From Burkholderiales bacterium (GTDB taxonomy: Bacteria; Pseudomonadota; Gammaproteobacteria; Burkholderiales; SG8-41), in contig JAIEPF010000004.1 of the NCBI GenBank assembly GCA_019749945.1, forward strand, positions 94,409-158,408: a stretch of DNA of 64,000 nucleotides, read 5' to 3'. The notes under the pieces are model-generated. The model saw only the letters and a list, made by a program, of their open reading frames with translations, was not told the origin of the DNA and made no database searches. This document shows, piece after piece, positions 45,501 to 55,933 of the stretch. How positions within the stretch are numbered: the stretch's first letter is position 1; every line of letters starts with the position of its first letter. A program made the translations under genes and the position numbers.

Positions 45501-45525
45501 AACGGCGCAGAAGCTCTGCGCCGTT
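45501..45525 (+). terminator. Rho-independent terminator
   Basis: An 11-bp stem AACGGCGCAGA / TCTGCGCCGTT with an AGC loop, starting 8 bases after the acyl-CoA dehydrogenase stop and flanked by A-runs before and T-rich sequence after. It may also serve rne from the other strand. Confidence 0.85.
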
Positions 45526-45536
45526 TAATAAAATAT

Positions 45537-45555
45537 CAATAAAAACAATTACTTA
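45537..45555 (+). repeat. AT-rich intergenic element, copy 5
   Basis: CAATAAAAACAATTACTTA, one base different from the reference copy at 35742. It lies between the terminator and the 3' end of rne. Confidence 0.65.
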
Positions 45556-45591
45556 TAATATATTTCCGGGTAATTCCGTAGAGCCGGCTGC

Positions 45592-48423
45592 TCAGCCGCG
45601 CGTTTCCACCTGCTGCAGCGGTTCGCTGACGACGTTCTCCACCGGTGGCCGCACGCGTTTGACGCGTTTGGGCGCGCCATCATCCATGGCTGCTTGCGCC
45701 GCCGCCTGCAGGCGTTCCCGGCTGGTTTCGACCTGCTGCAGATCCGAAGGCCAATCGAGTTTCAGCGGCTGCATCGGCGCTGCTGCGGCGGGCTTGGCGA
45801 TGATGGGTTGCGGAGCAGGGGCTGCAGCCACAGGCTCCACCGGCGGAGCAAGGGGCGCCTGGGCAAGGGGTTCTGCCGCCGGGGGGGTGTAGGCTGTTTG
45901 CGGCTGCTCGAATACAGCAGAAGCTTCTGCCGCGGCTTCGGCCTGCTGCGCAATCGCCCGTGCTGACTCCGGCATCGGCATATAGGGCACCGAGGCGGCA
46001 TCGCGCATCGGTGCGTCATGTTGCACAGACTCATGCACGACTTCCGCAACAGGTGCCGTTGCCGCGACTTCTGCAATTTGTTCGTAGGCAGTGTTGGCGC
46101 CGGGTACGGCATTGACTGCATTCGGTTCCGGCACAAAGGGCGTGCGCGGATACCAGACGCGGTCACCGCGTCCTTGCTGGCCCTGACGCTCCTGCTGCTG
46201 TTCACCCCGCTCGCCGCGATCGGCGCCGCCGCGACGGCCGCGACGACGACGACCGCCGCCGCGCTCTTCACCTTGCGCCGCTGAAGGTACACCATTGAGC
46301 GGTGCGCCGTTGACGGCGATGGCGGCATCCAGTGGCTGCGGCATGTCCTGCGGCGCTGCCGGGGATTGCGCGGCTTGCTCGCGTTCCGGGCGGTCACGAC
46401 GTTGCTGGTCGCGACCTTCGCCACGGCCGCCGCGACGTTGTTGCTGGCCTTCGTTGCGGGCTTCACCAGCGGCGCCGGCTTCGCGTTCCGGCCGTTCGCC
46501 GCGACCCCGCCCGCCACGACCGCCGCGTTCGTTACGGCCTGATGCGCCGCGTTCATTGCGTCCTGATTCTGCGCGGTCACCCCGTTCGCCGCGTTGCGGA
46601 CGGCCGCCCCGGCCGCGTTCACCATTGCCGCCGCGGCTGGCGGGACGCTGGGCGTTGCCCGCGGTTTCGGCGCTTGCGCCGGTTTTGGCTTCGGTCGCCG
46701 GCTTGCGGCGGAACCAGCCCATGATCTTGCCGATGATGGAATCCTCGTCAGCGGCGGGCAATGTGGCGGAGGCTGCAGCAGGCGCTGCTGCCGGTTCGGC
46801 GGCGCGCATCGGTGCCGGTTGCATCGGCGTGATGCCTTTGACGGCGGCTTCCTGCTTGGGTGCCGCGGCTTCTGCTTCGGCGCCGGTTTTTTCTTCTTCG
46901 CTCGGCAGCTGCACCATCTGGTAACTCGGCGCCAGCGGTTCGCTCTGGTTCAGGTCGTCGTGGCGCATCCGCGCGATGGTGTAGTTGGGGGTCTGCAGGT
47001 GGACATTCGGGATCAACATCACGTTGACGCGATGGCGCGACTCGAGCAACTGCAGGTCAACACGTTTTTCGTTGAGCAGGAAGGTCGCGACATCCACCGG
47101 CACCTGGGCATGCACGGCCGCGGTATTGTCCTTCATCGCCTCTTCCTGAATGATGCGCAGGATGTGCAGGGCGGTCGATTCGGTGCCGCGGATATGGCCG
47201 GTGCCGTGGCAGCGCGGGCAGGCGCTGTGGTTGGATTCGCCGAGCGAGGGGCGCAGCCGCTGGCGCGACAGCTCCATCAGGCCGAAACGCGAGATCTTGC
47301 CGATCTGGACGCGGGCGCGGTCGTATTTCAGCGCGTCGCGCAGCCGGTTCTCGACTTCGCGCTGGTTGCGCTGCGATTCCATGTCGATGAAGTCGATGAC
47401 CACCAGGCCGCCCAGGTCGCGCAGGCGCAGCTGGCGCGCGGCTTCATCGGCGGCTTCGAGGTTGGTGCGGAAGGCGGTTTCCTCGATATCGGCGCCGCGG
47501 GTCGAACGAGCGGAGTTGACGTCGATCGAGACCAGCGCTTCGGTGTGGTCGATGACGATGGCGCCGCCGGAGGGCAGGTTGACCGAGCGCGAGAACGCGG
47601 ATTCGATCTGGTGTTCGATCTGGAAACGCGAGAACAGCGGCACGTCGTCGTGATAGAGCTTGGCGCGGTCGACGTAGTTCGGCATGACGTGGCTCATGAA
47701 CTGCACGGCCTGTTCATGGATCGACTCGGTGTCGATCAGGATTTCACCGATTTCCTCGTGGAAATAGTCGCGGATGGCGCGGATGACGAGGCTGGATTCC
47801 TGGAAAATCAGGAAGGCGCCGTCCTGCTGCTTGGCGGCGCCTTCAATGGCGGTCCACAGCTGGAGCAGGTATTTCAGGTCCCAGTTCAGTTCTTCGGCGC
47901 TGCGGCCGATGCCGGCGGTGCGGGCGATCACGCTCATGCCGTTGGGCACGTCGAGCTGGGCCACCGTTTCCTTGAGCTCGGCGCGTTCTTCACCTTCGAT
48001 GCGGCGGGATACGCCGCCGCCGCGGGGGTTGTTCGGCATCAGCACCAGGTAACGGCCGGCGAGGCTGATGAAGGTGGTCAGCGCGGCGCCCTTGTTGCCG
48101 CGTTCGTCCTTGTCGACCTGGACGATGATTTCCTGGCGTTCGCGCAGGGCGTCCTGGATGCGCGCCTTGCTGACGTCGATGCCGGGCTTGAAATAGGCGC
48201 GGGCGACTTCCTTGAAAGGCAGGAAACCGTGGCGCTCATTGCCGTAATCGACAAAGGCGGCTTCGAGGCTGGGCTCGATGCGGGTGATGACGCCCTTGTA
48301 AATGTTGCTTTTGCGCTGCTCTTTACCTGCGGATTCGATGTCGAGATCGATCAGCTTCTGACCGTCGACGATGGCAACGCGCAGCTCTTCAGCCTGCGTT
48401 GCATTGAACAACATGCGTTTCAT
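45592..48423 (-). CDS. rne: Ribonuclease E
   Basis: A 943-residue RNase E. The start [21 protein letters not shown] at 48423 has GGAGAAG upstream. Residues 1-520 hold the S1 domain (about 38-120), the 5' sensor, the DNase I-like catalytic site with Asp301 (SIDVNS) and the second Asp in VVIDFIDM, and the Zn-link CPRC (Cys402, Cys405). The C-terminal 400 residues are disordered, with Arg/Gly-rich and Pro/Ala-rich tracts expected to bind RNA and degradosome partners. It starts mRNA decay and processes rRNA and tRNA. A 505-bp leader separates it from divergent rluC. Confidence 0.96.
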   Translation of the reverse strand: MKRMLFNATQAEELRVAIVDGQKLIDLDIESAGKEQRKSNIYKGVITRIEPSLEAAFVDYGNERHGFLPFKEVARAYFKPGIDVSKARIQDALRERQEIIVQVDKDERGNKGAALTTFISLAGRYLVLMPNNPRGGGVSRRIEGEERAELKETVAQLDVPNGMSVIARTAGIGRSAEELNWDLKYLLQLWTAIEGAAKQQDGAFLIFQESSLVIRAIRDYFHEEIGEILIDTESIHEQAVQFMSHVMPNYVDRAKLYHDDVPLFSRFQIEHQIESAFSRSVNLPSGGAIVIDHTEALVSIDVNSARSTRGADIEETAFRTNLEAADEAARQLRLRDLGGLVVIDFIDMESQRNQREVENRLRDALKYDRARVQIGKISRFGLMELSRQRLRPSLGESNHSACPRCHGTGHIRGTESTALHILRIIQEEAMKDNTAAVHAQVPVDVATFLLNEKRVDLQLLESRHRVNVMLIPNVHLQTPNYTIARMRHDDLNQSEPLAPSYQMVQLPSEEEKTGAEAEAAAPKQEAAVKGITPMQPAPMRAAEPAAAPAAASATLPAADEDSIIGKIMGWFRRKPATEAKTGASAETAGNAQRPASRGGNGERGRGGRPQRGERGDRAESGRNERGASGRNERGGRGGRGRGERPEREAGAAGEARNEGQQQRRGGRGEGRDQQRRDRPEREQAAQSPAAPQDMPQPLDAAIAVNGAPLNGVPSAAQGEERGGGRRRRGRRGGADRGERGEQQQERQGQQGRGDRVWYPRTPFVPEPNAVNAVPGANTAYEQIAEVAATAPVAEVVHESVQHDAPMRDAASVPYMPMPESARAIAQQAEAAAEASAVFEQPQTAYTPPAAEPLAQAPLAPPVEPVAAAPAPQPIIAKPAAAAPMQPLKLDWPSDLQQVETSRERLQAAAQAAMDDGAPKRVKRVRPPVENVVSEPLQQVETRG

Positions 48424-48928
48424 TTTTTCTTCTCCCGCGCTCAAGGATTTGCACGGGATGCACACTACGGCAGCCGCCCGCAGGCGGCGGACTCAGAGTA
48501 TTTCAGTCGATTGACAGCTACATGAATCGATCGTGATCAGTGTCCTGGTTATGCAGTGTGTCTTGCAGGGAATTGCATAAGATGCGGCGCAAAACGCAGC
48601 GCAAATCAGTGCAATTCCGGGAATTCAAACAGTGCCTTGAGCGCGTAAATCATCTAATATCGCTACTTCCGTCGGTGAGCGACTTTAACCCTGTATTTTC
48701 GCTAGCGAATTAGCCAACTTCTTAGCTAACGCCATCACAAACTTTATTGCAGCCACCGCAGTTTGCCGTGGCCCATGCAACGGTCCAGTTGCCGCAATCG
48801 CGTCATCCAGGTATCCATTGCAGAGCGCATCAATCCCGGAATTCCGCCGCGTGGGGCTCGGGCCCGTGATGCCGGTTTCAGCATCCGCGTCGTCCGTTTG
48901 GTGAAGCGCTGCCAAGAAGTATAAGTAA
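48424..48928. other. 505-bp divergent leader region of rne and rluC
   Basis: No convincing gene is present; a 105-residue minus-strand frame at 48685-49002 overlaps the rluC start and has no recognisable features. In other bacteria rne has a long structured 5' UTR through which RNase E controls its own mRNA, and the position fits such a leader. I did not identify individual hairpins or promoters with confidence. Confidence 0.5.
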
Positions 48929-49891
48929 ATGAACAAGTTAAGTAAAGATTCCACATTACGGCAACCCGTTGGCGAGGACGACGCCGGCCAGCGCATCGAC
49001 AACTACTTGATGCGGCGGCTGAAAGGGGTGCCGAAAAGCCATGTCTACCGGATCCTGCGCAGCGGCGAGGTCCGGGTCAACAGCGGCCGGATCGGTCCGG
49101 ATTACCGCTTGAAGGCCGGCGACCTGCTGCGCATCCCACCAGTACGAACGGCGGAGCCGGCCGCCGTCCGGCCCATGCCCAAAAACGCCTACACCCCGGT
49201 CATCCTGTTCGAGGACGAGGTTTTGCTGGTCGTCGACAAACCTTCAGGGCTGGCGGTCCATGGTGGCAGCGGGGTCAGTTTCGGGGTGATCGAGGCGCTG
49301 CGCCAGGGCCGCCCCGACAGCAAATTCCTGGAACTGGTGCACCGCATCGATCGCGATACCTCGGGTGTGCTGATGCTGGCCAAGAAACGCGCGGCACTGG
49401 TGGAATTGCATCGCCAGATGCAGGGTGGCGAAATCGAAAAACATTATCGTGTGCTGGTCAAAGGCCTGTGGAGCGAACGCAAGCGGGTGGTCGACCTGCC
49501 GCTGGAAAAACATGTGCGCTCTTCGGGTGAGCGGCGGGTCAATGTCGGCGCCGAGGGCGACCAGGCGATCACCATTTTCCGGCTGGAGCGCCGCGTCGGC
49601 CCGTACAGCCTGCTCGATGCCGAGTTGAAGACCGGGCGCACCCACCAGATCCGGGTGCACCTGGCGCACCTGGGTTTCCCGATCCTCGGTGACGACAAGT
49701 ACGGCGACTTCACGCTGAACAAGGCATTGCCGAAGCAGGGGCTGAAACGCATGTTCCTGCATTCCTCGCGCATCGTTGTCCGTCATCCGTTGAGCCGTGA
49801 AAAGGTGACTTTCGAGGCGCCGCTGCCGGAAGAATTGCGCGCCTTCATTGAAACCACGGGAAAAACCAGAAAACATGCCCCGCCAGTTTGA
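48929..49891 (+). CDS. rluC: Ribosomal large subunit pseudouridine synthase RluC
   Basis: A 320-residue enzyme with an N-terminal S4 RNA-binding domain (GQRIDNYLMRRLKGVPKSHV...GEVRVNSGR) and the RluA-family catalytic domain with HRIDRDTSG, in which Asp141 is the expected nucleophile, then TGRTHQIRVHLAHLGFPILGD. It isomerises uridines 955, 2504 and 2580 of 23S rRNA in E. coli. The position beside rne and before a HAD phosphatase is conserved in betaproteobacteria and supports RluC over RluD. Confidence 0.93.
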   Translation: MNKLSKDSTLRQPVGEDDAGQRIDNYLMRRLKGVPKSHVYRILRSGEVRVNSGRIGPDYRLKAGDLLRIPPVRTAEPAAVRPMPKNAYTPVILFEDEVLLVVDKPSGLAVHGGSGVSFGVIEALRQGRPDSKFLELVHRIDRDTSGVLMLAKKRAALVELHRQMQGGEIEKHYRVLVKGLWSERKRVVDLPLEKHVRSSGERRVNVGAEGDQAITIFRLERRVGPYSLLDAELKTGRTHQIRVHLAHLGFPILGDDKYGDFTLNKALPKQGLKRMFLHSSRIVVRHPLSREKVTFEAPLPEELRAFIETTGKTRKHAPPV

Positions 49892-50525
49892 GTTGCTGGT
49901 GTTCGACTGGGACGGCACGCTGATGGATTCCGCAGCGGCCATTGCCGAATCCCTGCAAGCCGCCTGCACCGAGCTGGGCCTGCCGGTGCCGAGCCGGGAA
50001 CGGGCACGTTATGTGATCGGGCTGGGGCTGAACGATGCGCTGGCTTACGTGCTGCCGGAATTGCCGCAGGCGGATTACCCGAAGGTGCTGGACCGTTTTC
50101 GCGTCCATTTCCTGCGCCGCGATGCCGGGACGACGCTGTCTCCCGGCGCCGCGGAGATGATCCGTGAATTGCGTGACAGCGGATTCATGCTGGCGGTGGC
50201 CACCGGCAAGAGCCGCCGCGGACTCGACCGGGCACTGAAGGAAACCGGGTTGCAGGGCTTATTTGATGCCACGCGTTGCGCCGACGAGGGATTCTCAAAA
50301 CCGCATCCGGGCATGCTCGAGGCGGTGATGGACAGTTTGGCCACGACGCCGGCCGCGACGGTGATGATCGGCGACACCACGCATGACATGGAAATGGCGA
50401 AGGCTGCCGGTGTGGCCGCAGTTGCCGTAACCTATGGGGCGCATGAGCGCGCGGCGCTCACCGCCTGCAGGCCGCTGGCGCTGGTGGATGAATTGCAGGA
50501 TTTGCGCAGCTGGTTAATGCGTTAG
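49875..50525 (+). CDS. HAD family hydrolase (phosphoglycolate phosphatase-like)
   Basis: A 216-residue HAD phosphatase. Motif I is VFDWDGTLMDS (Asp11 nucleophile, Asp13), the helical cap follows, motif II is VATGKSRRG, the motif III Lys is in FSKPHPGML and motif IV is MIGDTTHDMEMA. The ATG at 49875 overlaps the end of rluC by 17 bases. The substrate is a small phosphate ester; Gph-like activity is possible but unproven. Confidence 0.9.
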   Translation: MPRQFELLVFDWDGTLMDSAAAIAESLQAACTELGLPVPSRERARYVIGLGLNDALAYVLPELPQADYPKVLDRFRVHFLRRDAGTTLSPGAAEMIRELRDSGFMLAVATGKSRRGLDRALKETGLQGLFDATRCADEGFSKPHPGMLEAVMDSLATTPAATVMIGDTTHDMEMAKAAGVAAVAVTYGAHERAALTACRPLALVDELQDLRSWLMR

Positions 50526-50589
50526 CAATACGGCAATACGCAAAAACAGAGCAGACTTGAAGGGCCGTGGTTGCGGCAGAAAATAATTG

Positions 50590-50609
50590 TAACTTATTGT
50601 TTTTAAAGG
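50590..50609 (-). repeat. AT-rich intercistronic element, copy 6
   Basis: On the minus strand this reads CCTTTAAAAACAATAAGTTA. On the plus strand its AAAGG end supplies the ribosome-binding site of the peptidase at 50617. Confidence 0.6.
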
Positions 50610-50616
50610 AAATAAT

Positions 50617-51570
50617 ATGTCGGATCAACAACCGGATGGACCGCAGTGGGAGCGTGGGGTGCTGGAGAAAGTGGCGCTCGCCGCGATCCAGGAGCAACGC
50701 CGCTCACGGCAGTGGGGCATGTTCTTCAAGATGATGGTGCTGCTTTATCTGTTCGTACTGCTGTTCATCGGCATGGGCTGGTACGGCAAAACGGATGCAA
50801 CGCAGGGCAGCCACACCGCGCTGGTCGACATCAGCGGCGTGATCGCGCCGGGAGGCCCGGCAAGTGCCGACAAAATCATGGCCGGCATGCAGGCGGCATT
50901 CAAGGACAAAAACACCAGGGGAGTGGTCCTGCGCATCAACAGTCCCGGCGGCAGCCCGGTGCAGGCCGGCTATATCTACGATGAAATCAAACGCCTGCGC
51001 GCCAAATACCCGGACATTCCGCTCTACGCCGTGGTCGAGGATATCTGTGCTTCCGGCGGTTATTACATCGCCGCCGCCGCCGACAAAATCTATGTCGACA
51101 AGGCCAGCATCATCGGTTCCATCGGCGTGCTGATGGACGGTTTCGGTTTTACCGGCACCATGGAAAAACTCGGGGTTGAGCGCCGTTTGCTGGCCGCCGG
51201 CAAAAACAAGGGTTTCCTCGATCCGTTCTCGCCGATCCAGGATCCGCAGAAAGCCCATGCCGAAACCATGCTTGACGACATACACCAGCAGTTCATCAGC
51301 GTGGTGCGCCAGGGGCGCGGCAAGCGGCTGAAGGAAACGCCGGACATGTTTTCGGGGCTGTTGTGGGTCGGCAAAAAAAGCATCGACCTCGGGCTCGCCG
51401 ATGCGCTGGGCAGCCTGGACTATGTCGCGCGCGAAGTGATCAAGGCCGAAGACATCGTTGATTACACCCAGCAGGAAAACATCGCGGAACGTTTTGCGCG
51501 GCGCTTCGGTGCCGCAAGCGCCGAAACCCTGCTCAAATTCAGCGGGTTGGGCGGCTTCAATATCAGATAG
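50617..51570 (+). CDS. Signal peptide peptidase, S49 family (SppA/SohB-like)
   Basis: A 317-residue membrane-anchored serine protease. One transmembrane helix covers about residues 37-54. The S49 domain contains VVLRINSPGGSP, the nucleophile Ser146 in CASGGYYIA and Lys198 in AAGKNKGF; the spacing of 52 matches the Ser-Lys dyad of the single-domain B. subtilis SppA. It degrades leftover signal peptides in the membrane. Its 3' end overlaps the convergent methyltransferase gene by 8 bases. Confidence 0.92.
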   Translation: MSDQQPDGPQWERGVLEKVALAAIQEQRRSRQWGMFFKMMVLLYLFVLLFIGMGWYGKTDATQGSHTALVDISGVIAPGGPASADKIMAGMQAAFKDKNTRGVVLRINSPGGSPVQAGYIYDEIKRLRAKYPDIPLYAVVEDICASGGYYIAAAADKIYVDKASIIGSIGVLMDGFGFTGTMEKLGVERRLLAAGKNKGFLDPFSPIQDPQKAHAETMLDDIHQQFISVVRQGRGKRLKETPDMFSGLLWVGKKSIDLGLADALGSLDYVAREVIKAEDIVDYTQQENIAERFARRFGAASAETLLKFSGLGGFNIR

Positions 51571-52306
51571 TGCGGCGAGTTCCCTTGGCACAATAAAGCA
51601 GGAACACCGACGGCCGCTTATCCAGCGCCGGAGTGTTCCTGCGCCAGTCGGCGATGCTGCGGGTCATGATCTGTTCGCCGGGTTGCGTGATGTCGGTGGC
51701 GATGCACAGCAAAGTCTGCGGCGAACACTCGGCGAGCACGGCCTGCAGCGCGGCATCATTGCGGTAGGGCGTCTCGATGAAAATCTGCGTGGCGTCATCG
51801 CGCCGCGAGCGTTGCTCCAGATCGCGCACATGCCAGGCGCGCCGGGTTTTTTCGATCGGCAGATAACCGTGAAAGGCAAAATTCTGGCCGTTGAGGCCCG
51901 AAGCCATCAGCGCCAGCAGGATGGCGGACGGACCGATCAACGGCACGACGCGGATTCCCGCCTCATGCGCGGCGCGCACCAGCAGCGCGCCGGGATCCGC
52001 CACCGCCGGGCAGCCGGCTTCCGACACCAGCGCCACATCCGTGCCCGCCAGCAGCGGCGCGAGCAACTCGGGGATGGCCGCGGCCGGCGTGTCCTTGTCG
52101 AGCACGCTGATGCTTGCGGTGTTGATCGGGCGCGGATATTCAATTTGCTTGAGAAAGGCGCGTGCCGATTTCGGATTCTCGGCGATGAAATGGCTGAGGC
52201 GATGCGCAATCTCCCGCGATCCGGCCGGCAGTACGTGGGCAAGCGCGCTTTCGCCCAGGCCGGTCGGCAGCAGATACAACGTGCCGCCGGAAGTCTTTGC
52301 AGTCAT
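51563..52306 (-). CDS. SAM-dependent methyltransferase, RsmI-like
   Basis: A 247-residue tetrapyrrole-methylase-fold protein related to RsmI (16S rRNA C1402 2'-O-methyltransferase). It has GTLYLLPTGLGE in place of the longer RsmI start, ALVSEAGCPAVADPGALLVRAA (SAM-binding loop) and PLIGPSAILLALMASGLNGQNFAFHGYLP. It is shorter than RsmI (about 280) and lacks its C-terminal part, so it belongs to the paralogous group found beside maf in betaproteobacteria. Its start overlaps the maf stop by ATGA. The substrate is not known. Confidence 0.82.
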   Translation of the reverse strand: MTAKTSGGTLYLLPTGLGESALAHVLPAGSREIAHRLSHFIAENPKSARAFLKQIEYPRPINTASISVLDKDTPAAAIPELLAPLLAGTDVALVSEAGCPAVADPGALLVRAAHEAGIRVVPLIGPSAILLALMASGLNGQNFAFHGYLPIEKTRRAWHVRDLEQRSRRDDATQIFIETPYRNDAALQAVLAECSPQTLLCIATDITQPGEQIMTRSIADWRRNTPALDKRPSVFLLYCAKGTRRTI

Positions 52307-52890
52307 GGAATTTGGATGCCTTCTTTTTGCAGCATGGTGACGAGGGTAATCAGCGGCAGGCCGATCAGCGCCGTGGGGTCATCGCTTTCAATCTGCTCGA
52401 CCAGCGTGATGCCCAGTGCTTCGATCTTGGCGCTGCCGGCGCAGTCGTAGGGCTGATCCTGCTGCAGATAACGTTCGATTTGCGCGCGATCGAGTTTGCG
52501 GAAACGCACGGTGGTCGGCACATTGGCCAGTTGCACGGTCCTGGTTTCGCTGTTGAGCAGGCATAACGCCGTATGGAATACCACGGCCTTGCCGCTCATG
52601 GCCTGCAATTGCAGTACTGCCGCAGCGTGGTTACCGGGTTTGCCGATCGGCTGATCGTTCAGTACCGCAACCTGGTCGGAACCGATGATCAGTGCGGCCG
52701 GTTCGTGTTCGGCAATCCTGCGCGCTTTCGCCTCGGCCAGCCTTAGTGCCGTTGCGGCGGGGGTTTCCGCCGACAGCGCGCGCTCATCGATATTCGGCGC
52801 AACGGCGCGGCAATCAAGGCCCAGGCGGGCAAGCAAGGCCTTGCGGTACGTTGACGACGAAGCCAGCACGATCCGCGACGATGCCGTCAT
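52303..52890 (-). CDS. Maf family nucleotide pyrophosphatase (YceF type)
   Basis: A 195-residue Maf protein. It begins RIVLASSSTYRKALLARLGL, has IIGSDQVAVLN with the catalytic Asp, GKPGNHAAAVLQLQAMSGK and YDCAGSAKIEALG. The pattern fits the YceF subgroup, which hydrolyses 7-methyl-GTP, more than the dTTP/UTP-specific YhdE group. It probably cleanses modified nucleotides. It is translated together with the methyltransferase and is divergent from yceD. Confidence 0.88.
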   Translation of the reverse strand: MTASSRIVLASSSTYRKALLARLGLDCRAVAPNIDERALSAETPAATALRLAEAKARRIAEHEPAALIIGSDQVAVLNDQPIGKPGNHAAAVLQLQAMSGKAVVFHTALCLLNSETRTVQLANVPTTVRFRKLDRAQIERYLQQDQPYDCAGSAKIEALGITLVEQIESDDPTALIGLPLITLVTMLQKEGIQIP

Positions 52891-53067
52891 GCGGGCATCA
52901 ACTGCGCGGTGTAAGTGACTGAATGGGCGGGTGTTACACCGATTGCAGCGCGTGCTGGAGACAGGGGAGGCTGATTCAAGTGGGTATCGCTAAGTGCTTG
53001 GCTGAACAGGGAAATTGGCATCACAGGTTTTGACAGCAAGTGCCGAAAATACTATCATGCGCGGCTT

Positions 53068-53577
53068 ATGTCCGGGCCTTCCGCAGTTCATCGCATCGAG
53101 GATCCCATTGCATTTGCTCGTGCCGCCGGCCAGTACAGCGGAGAGGCGGCGCTGGCCGCGATGACGCGTTTGCAGGATCGACTCGCCGGTGTTTCCGCTA
53201 CGGTGGCTTATGTGGTGCGCGGGAAAGTGGATCAGCGCCAGCGGCCGTTGCTGGAACTGGAAATCACCGGCAATCCCAGCTTGCGCTGCGGCCGCTGCCT
53301 GTTGCCGCTGGATTATGCCCTGCGGCTGCAGTCCAGCGTGCTGCTGATAGCGCCCGGGGCGGTGATGCAGGAAGACGATGACCCCGAGTCACCGGAATGG
53401 ATAGAAGCGGTGCCGGAACTGGATGTGCTGGAACTGGTTGAAGAAGAGATTTTGCTGAGCCTGCCCCTGGCGGTCAGGCACGAACAGGGAAAATGCAGTG
53501 ATGGCGGTGTGACGGGCCTCACCGGTGGGCGGGATAATCCGTTTTCAAAGCTGGCCACGCTGCTCAATCCGAAATAG
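53068..53577 (+). CDS. yceD: YceD family protein (DUF177)
   Basis: A 169-residue YceD/DUF177 protein. The conserved CGRCLLPLDYAL segment lies in the middle and an acidic stretch with DVLELVEEEILLSLPL follows, as in homologues. It lies directly upstream of rpmF, an almost universal pairing, and the family is linked to 23S rRNA accumulation. The start ATG at 53068 is the first in frame after the divergent promoter region. Confidence 0.88.
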   Translation: MSGPSAVHRIEDPIAFARAAGQYSGEAALAAMTRLQDRLAGVSATVAYVVRGKVDQRQRPLLELEITGNPSLRCGRCLLPLDYALRLQSSVLLIAPGAVMQEDDDPESPEWIEAVPELDVLELVEEEILLSLPLAVRHEQGKCSDGGVTGLTGGRDNPFSKLATLLNPK

Positions 53578-53646
53578 CGCCGCAGCAGGGCTTGAAAAGC
53601 AGCGGCAGTACGCAACGAACACAAATTATTTTTTTAGGAGAACACC

Positions 53647-53826
53647 ATGGCTGTCCAACAAAACAAGAAGTCCCCGTCCAAGCGCGGGATGCATCGTTCG
53701 CACGACGGTCTCAGCAAACCGGCGCTTGCCGTCGAGCCGACCTCCGGTGAAGCGCATCTGCGCCATCACATCAGCCCCAACGGCTACTACCGCGGCAAAA
53801 AAATCATCAAAGCCAAGGGCGAGTAG
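53647..53826 (+). CDS. rpmF: 50S ribosomal protein L32
   Basis: A 59-residue ribosomal protein beginning [20 protein letters not shown], followed by [22 protein letters not shown], the normal bacterial L32 sequence and length. AGGAGA precedes the ATG. It forms the yceD-rpmF-plsX-fab operon in which ribosome and membrane lipid synthesis are linked. This L32 lacks the zinc-binding cysteines found in some bacteria. Confidence 0.97.
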   Translation: MAVQQNKKSPSKRGMHRSHDGLSKPALAVEPTSGEAHLRHHISPNGYYRGKKIIKAKGE

Positions 53827-53910
53827 TCTGCCTCTGCGGTACGGCCGGCTCCGGCAAGCGACTGGCTCTGACAAGAAATAACAAGCGGAGCCCGAACAGG
53901 AGGATCCCTG

Positions 53911-54927
53911 ATGGATGTGACCGTTGCCATCGATTGCATGGGCGGCGACCACGGTGTGCGCGTGACCGTGCCCGCCGCGGTCGAGTGGTCGCGCCGCGAT
54001 CCGCACTGCAGCTTTGTGCTGGTCGGCCTGCAGGATCAGATCCGGGCTGAGCTGCAACGCGCCGGCGTCACCGCCGGAGAGCGGTTGCGCATACACCATG
54101 CGACGGAAGTCGTGACCATGGACGAGCCGCCGGCGAATGCCCTGCGCGGCAAAAAAGATTCATCGATGCGCGTCGCCATCGATCTGGTCAAGAGCGGGGA
54201 GGCGCAGGCCTGCGTCAGCGCCGGCAATACCGGTGCACTGATGGCGATTTCACGGTTTGTGCTCAAAACCCTGCCCGGCATCGATCGCCCTGCCATCGCC
54301 ACCATGCTGCCCACGCTGAAAGGGCACACCCATATTCTCGATCTCGGCGCCAATGTCGACTGTACGGCGGAACATCTGCTGCAGTTCGGCATCATGGGCG
54401 CCGAACTGGTCGCCTCCGTCGAACACAAGGCGCGGCCCACTGTCGGTCTGCTCAACATCGGCGAAGAAGACATCAAGGGCAACGAAGTGGTCAAGGAGGC
54501 GGCGCTGCTGCTGCGCGCCAGCGGCCTCAATTTTCACGGCAATATCGAAAACATCTACCTGGGAGAAACCGACGTCGTGGTCTGCGACGGCTTCGTCGGC
54601 AACGTCGCGCTGAAAACCTCCGAAGGTCTGGCGCAGATGCTGGGAACCTACCTGCGCGAGGAATTCGGCCGCAACCCGTTTACAAAACTGCTGGGCCTGG
54701 TGGCGATGCCGGTGATCAAGGCGTTCAAGAAACGCGTCGATCATCGCCGCTACAATGGCGCCAGCCTGCTGGGGCTGCGCGGCATCGTCATCAAAAGCCA
54801 CGGCTCTGCGGATGCATTTGCCTTCGGTTTTGCCATTGACCACGCGATCAATGAAGTCCGCACCGGCGTACTGGCGCATATCAGCGAACGCATGGCTGTT
54901 CTGGAGCAGAAGGTTCAAACGGCATGA
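53911..54927 (+). CDS. plsX: Phosphate acyltransferase PlsX
   Basis: A 338-residue Pls[21 protein letters not shown] at the N-terminus, [12 protein letters not shown], then [14 protein letters not shown] and [17 protein letters not shown]. It makes acyl-phosphate from acyl-ACP for phospholipid synthesis. AGGAGGAT precedes the ATG. It overlaps fabH by four bases, so the two are translationally coupled. Confidence 0.97.
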   Translation: MDVTVAIDCMGGDHGVRVTVPAAVEWSRRDPHCSFVLVGLQDQIRAELQRAGVTAGERLRIHHATEVVTMDEPPANALRGKKDSSMRVAIDLVKSGEAQACVSAGNTGALMAISRFVLKTLPGIDRPAIATMLPTLKGHTHILDLGANVDCTAEHLLQFGIMGAELVASVEHKARPTVGLLNIGEEDIKGNEVVKEAALLLRASGLNFHGNIENIYLGETDVVVCDGFVGNVALKTSEGLAQMLGTYLREEFGRNPFTKLLGLVAMPVIKAFKKRVDHRRYNGASLLGLRGIVIKSHGSADAFAFGFAIDHAINEVRTGVLAHISERMAVLEQKVQTA

Positions 54928-55889
54928 CGGTCATCCATACCCGCATCATCGGCACCGGCAGTTATCTGCCGGAAAAAATACTGACCAATACCGATCTCGC
55001 GGCATTGGTTGATACTTCCGACGAATGGATACAGCAGCGCACCGGCATCCGCCAGCGCCACGTTGCAGCGGACAGCGAAACCACCAGCGATCTGGCGTTC
55101 AAAGCCTCACAACGTGCGCTCGAGATGGCCGGCATCACGGCGGACAGGCTCGACCTGATCATTGTCGCCACCACCACGCCCGACATGGTGTTCCCGAGCA
55201 CGGCCTGCCTGCTGCAGGCGAAACTCGGCGCCAAAGGCATGCCGGCGTTCGACGTGCAGGCGGTGTGCAGCGGTTTTGTTTATGCGTTGGCGACAGCGGA
55301 CCAGTTCATGCGTTCCGGACAGTACGAACATATTCTCGTCGTCGGCGCTGAAATCTATTCACGCATACTCGACTGGCAGGATCGCGGCACCTGCGTGCTG
55401 TTCGGCGACGGCGCCGGTGCGGTGGTACTGAAACGCAGCACCGAGCCGGGCATCCTCGCCGCGCGCCTGCATGCCGACGGCAGTCATGCCGGCATTCTTT
55501 CGGTGCCGGGCAGCGTGTGCGGCGGCAAGGTCAGCGGCCGGCCGCTGCTGCAGATGGACGGCACGGCGGTATTCAAATTTGCGGTGAAGGTGCTGGAGGA
55601 AGTCGCTCTGGAAACGCTGACGGCGGCAGGGCTGCAAAAGTCCGACATCGACTGGCTGATTCCGCATCAGGCCAACATCCGCATCATCCAGGCGACGGCA
55701 AAAAAACTCGGTCTGTCGATGGAGCGTGTGATTGCTACGGTGGACCGCCATGCCAATACTTCGGCGGCTTCGGTGCCGCTGGCGCTGGACGAAGCGGTGC
55801 GCGACGGACGCATCAAGCCGGGCCAGCACGCGATGCTGGAGGGCGTCGGCGGCGGCTTTACCTGGGGCGCGGTATTGATTAAGTGGTAA
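54924..55889 (+). CDS. fabH: 3-oxoacyl-ACP synthase III FabH
   Basis: A 321-residue KAS III that starts fatty acid synthesis by condensing acetyl-CoA with malonyl-ACP. The catalytic triad is visible: Cys115 (DVQAVCSGF), His in [11 protein letters not shown] and Asn in [10 protein letters not shown]. Length and N-terminus ([15 protein letters not shown]) are normal. It lies between plsX and fabD. Confidence 0.97.
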   Translation: MTVIHTRIIGTGSYLPEKILTNTDLAALVDTSDEWIQQRTGIRQRHVAADSETTSDLAFKASQRALEMAGITADRLDLIIVATTTPDMVFPSTACLLQAKLGAKGMPAFDVQAVCSGFVYALATADQFMRSGQYEHILVVGAEIYSRILDWQDRGTCVLFGDGAGAVVLKRSTEPGILAARLHADGSHAGILSVPGSVCGGKVSGRPLLQMDGTAVFKFAVKVLEEVALETLTAAGLQKSDIDWLIPHQANIRIIQATAKKLGLSMERVIATVDRHANTSAASVPLALDEAVRDGRIKPGQHAMLEGVGGGFTWGAVLIKW

Positions 55890-55933
55890 ATGAGCCAATG
55901 GTAAATCAGCAAGTGGTGAGGATTCCTTAAAAA

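Noticed and set aside
46594..48525. 643-residue plus-strand ORF
   Set aside because: It is antisense to rne, with the composition of a mirrored frame and no recognisable domain.
48685..49002. 105-residue minus-strand ORF in the rne-rluC gap
   Set aside because: It overlaps the rluC start on the other strand, has no ribosome-binding site that I can see and no family resemblance.
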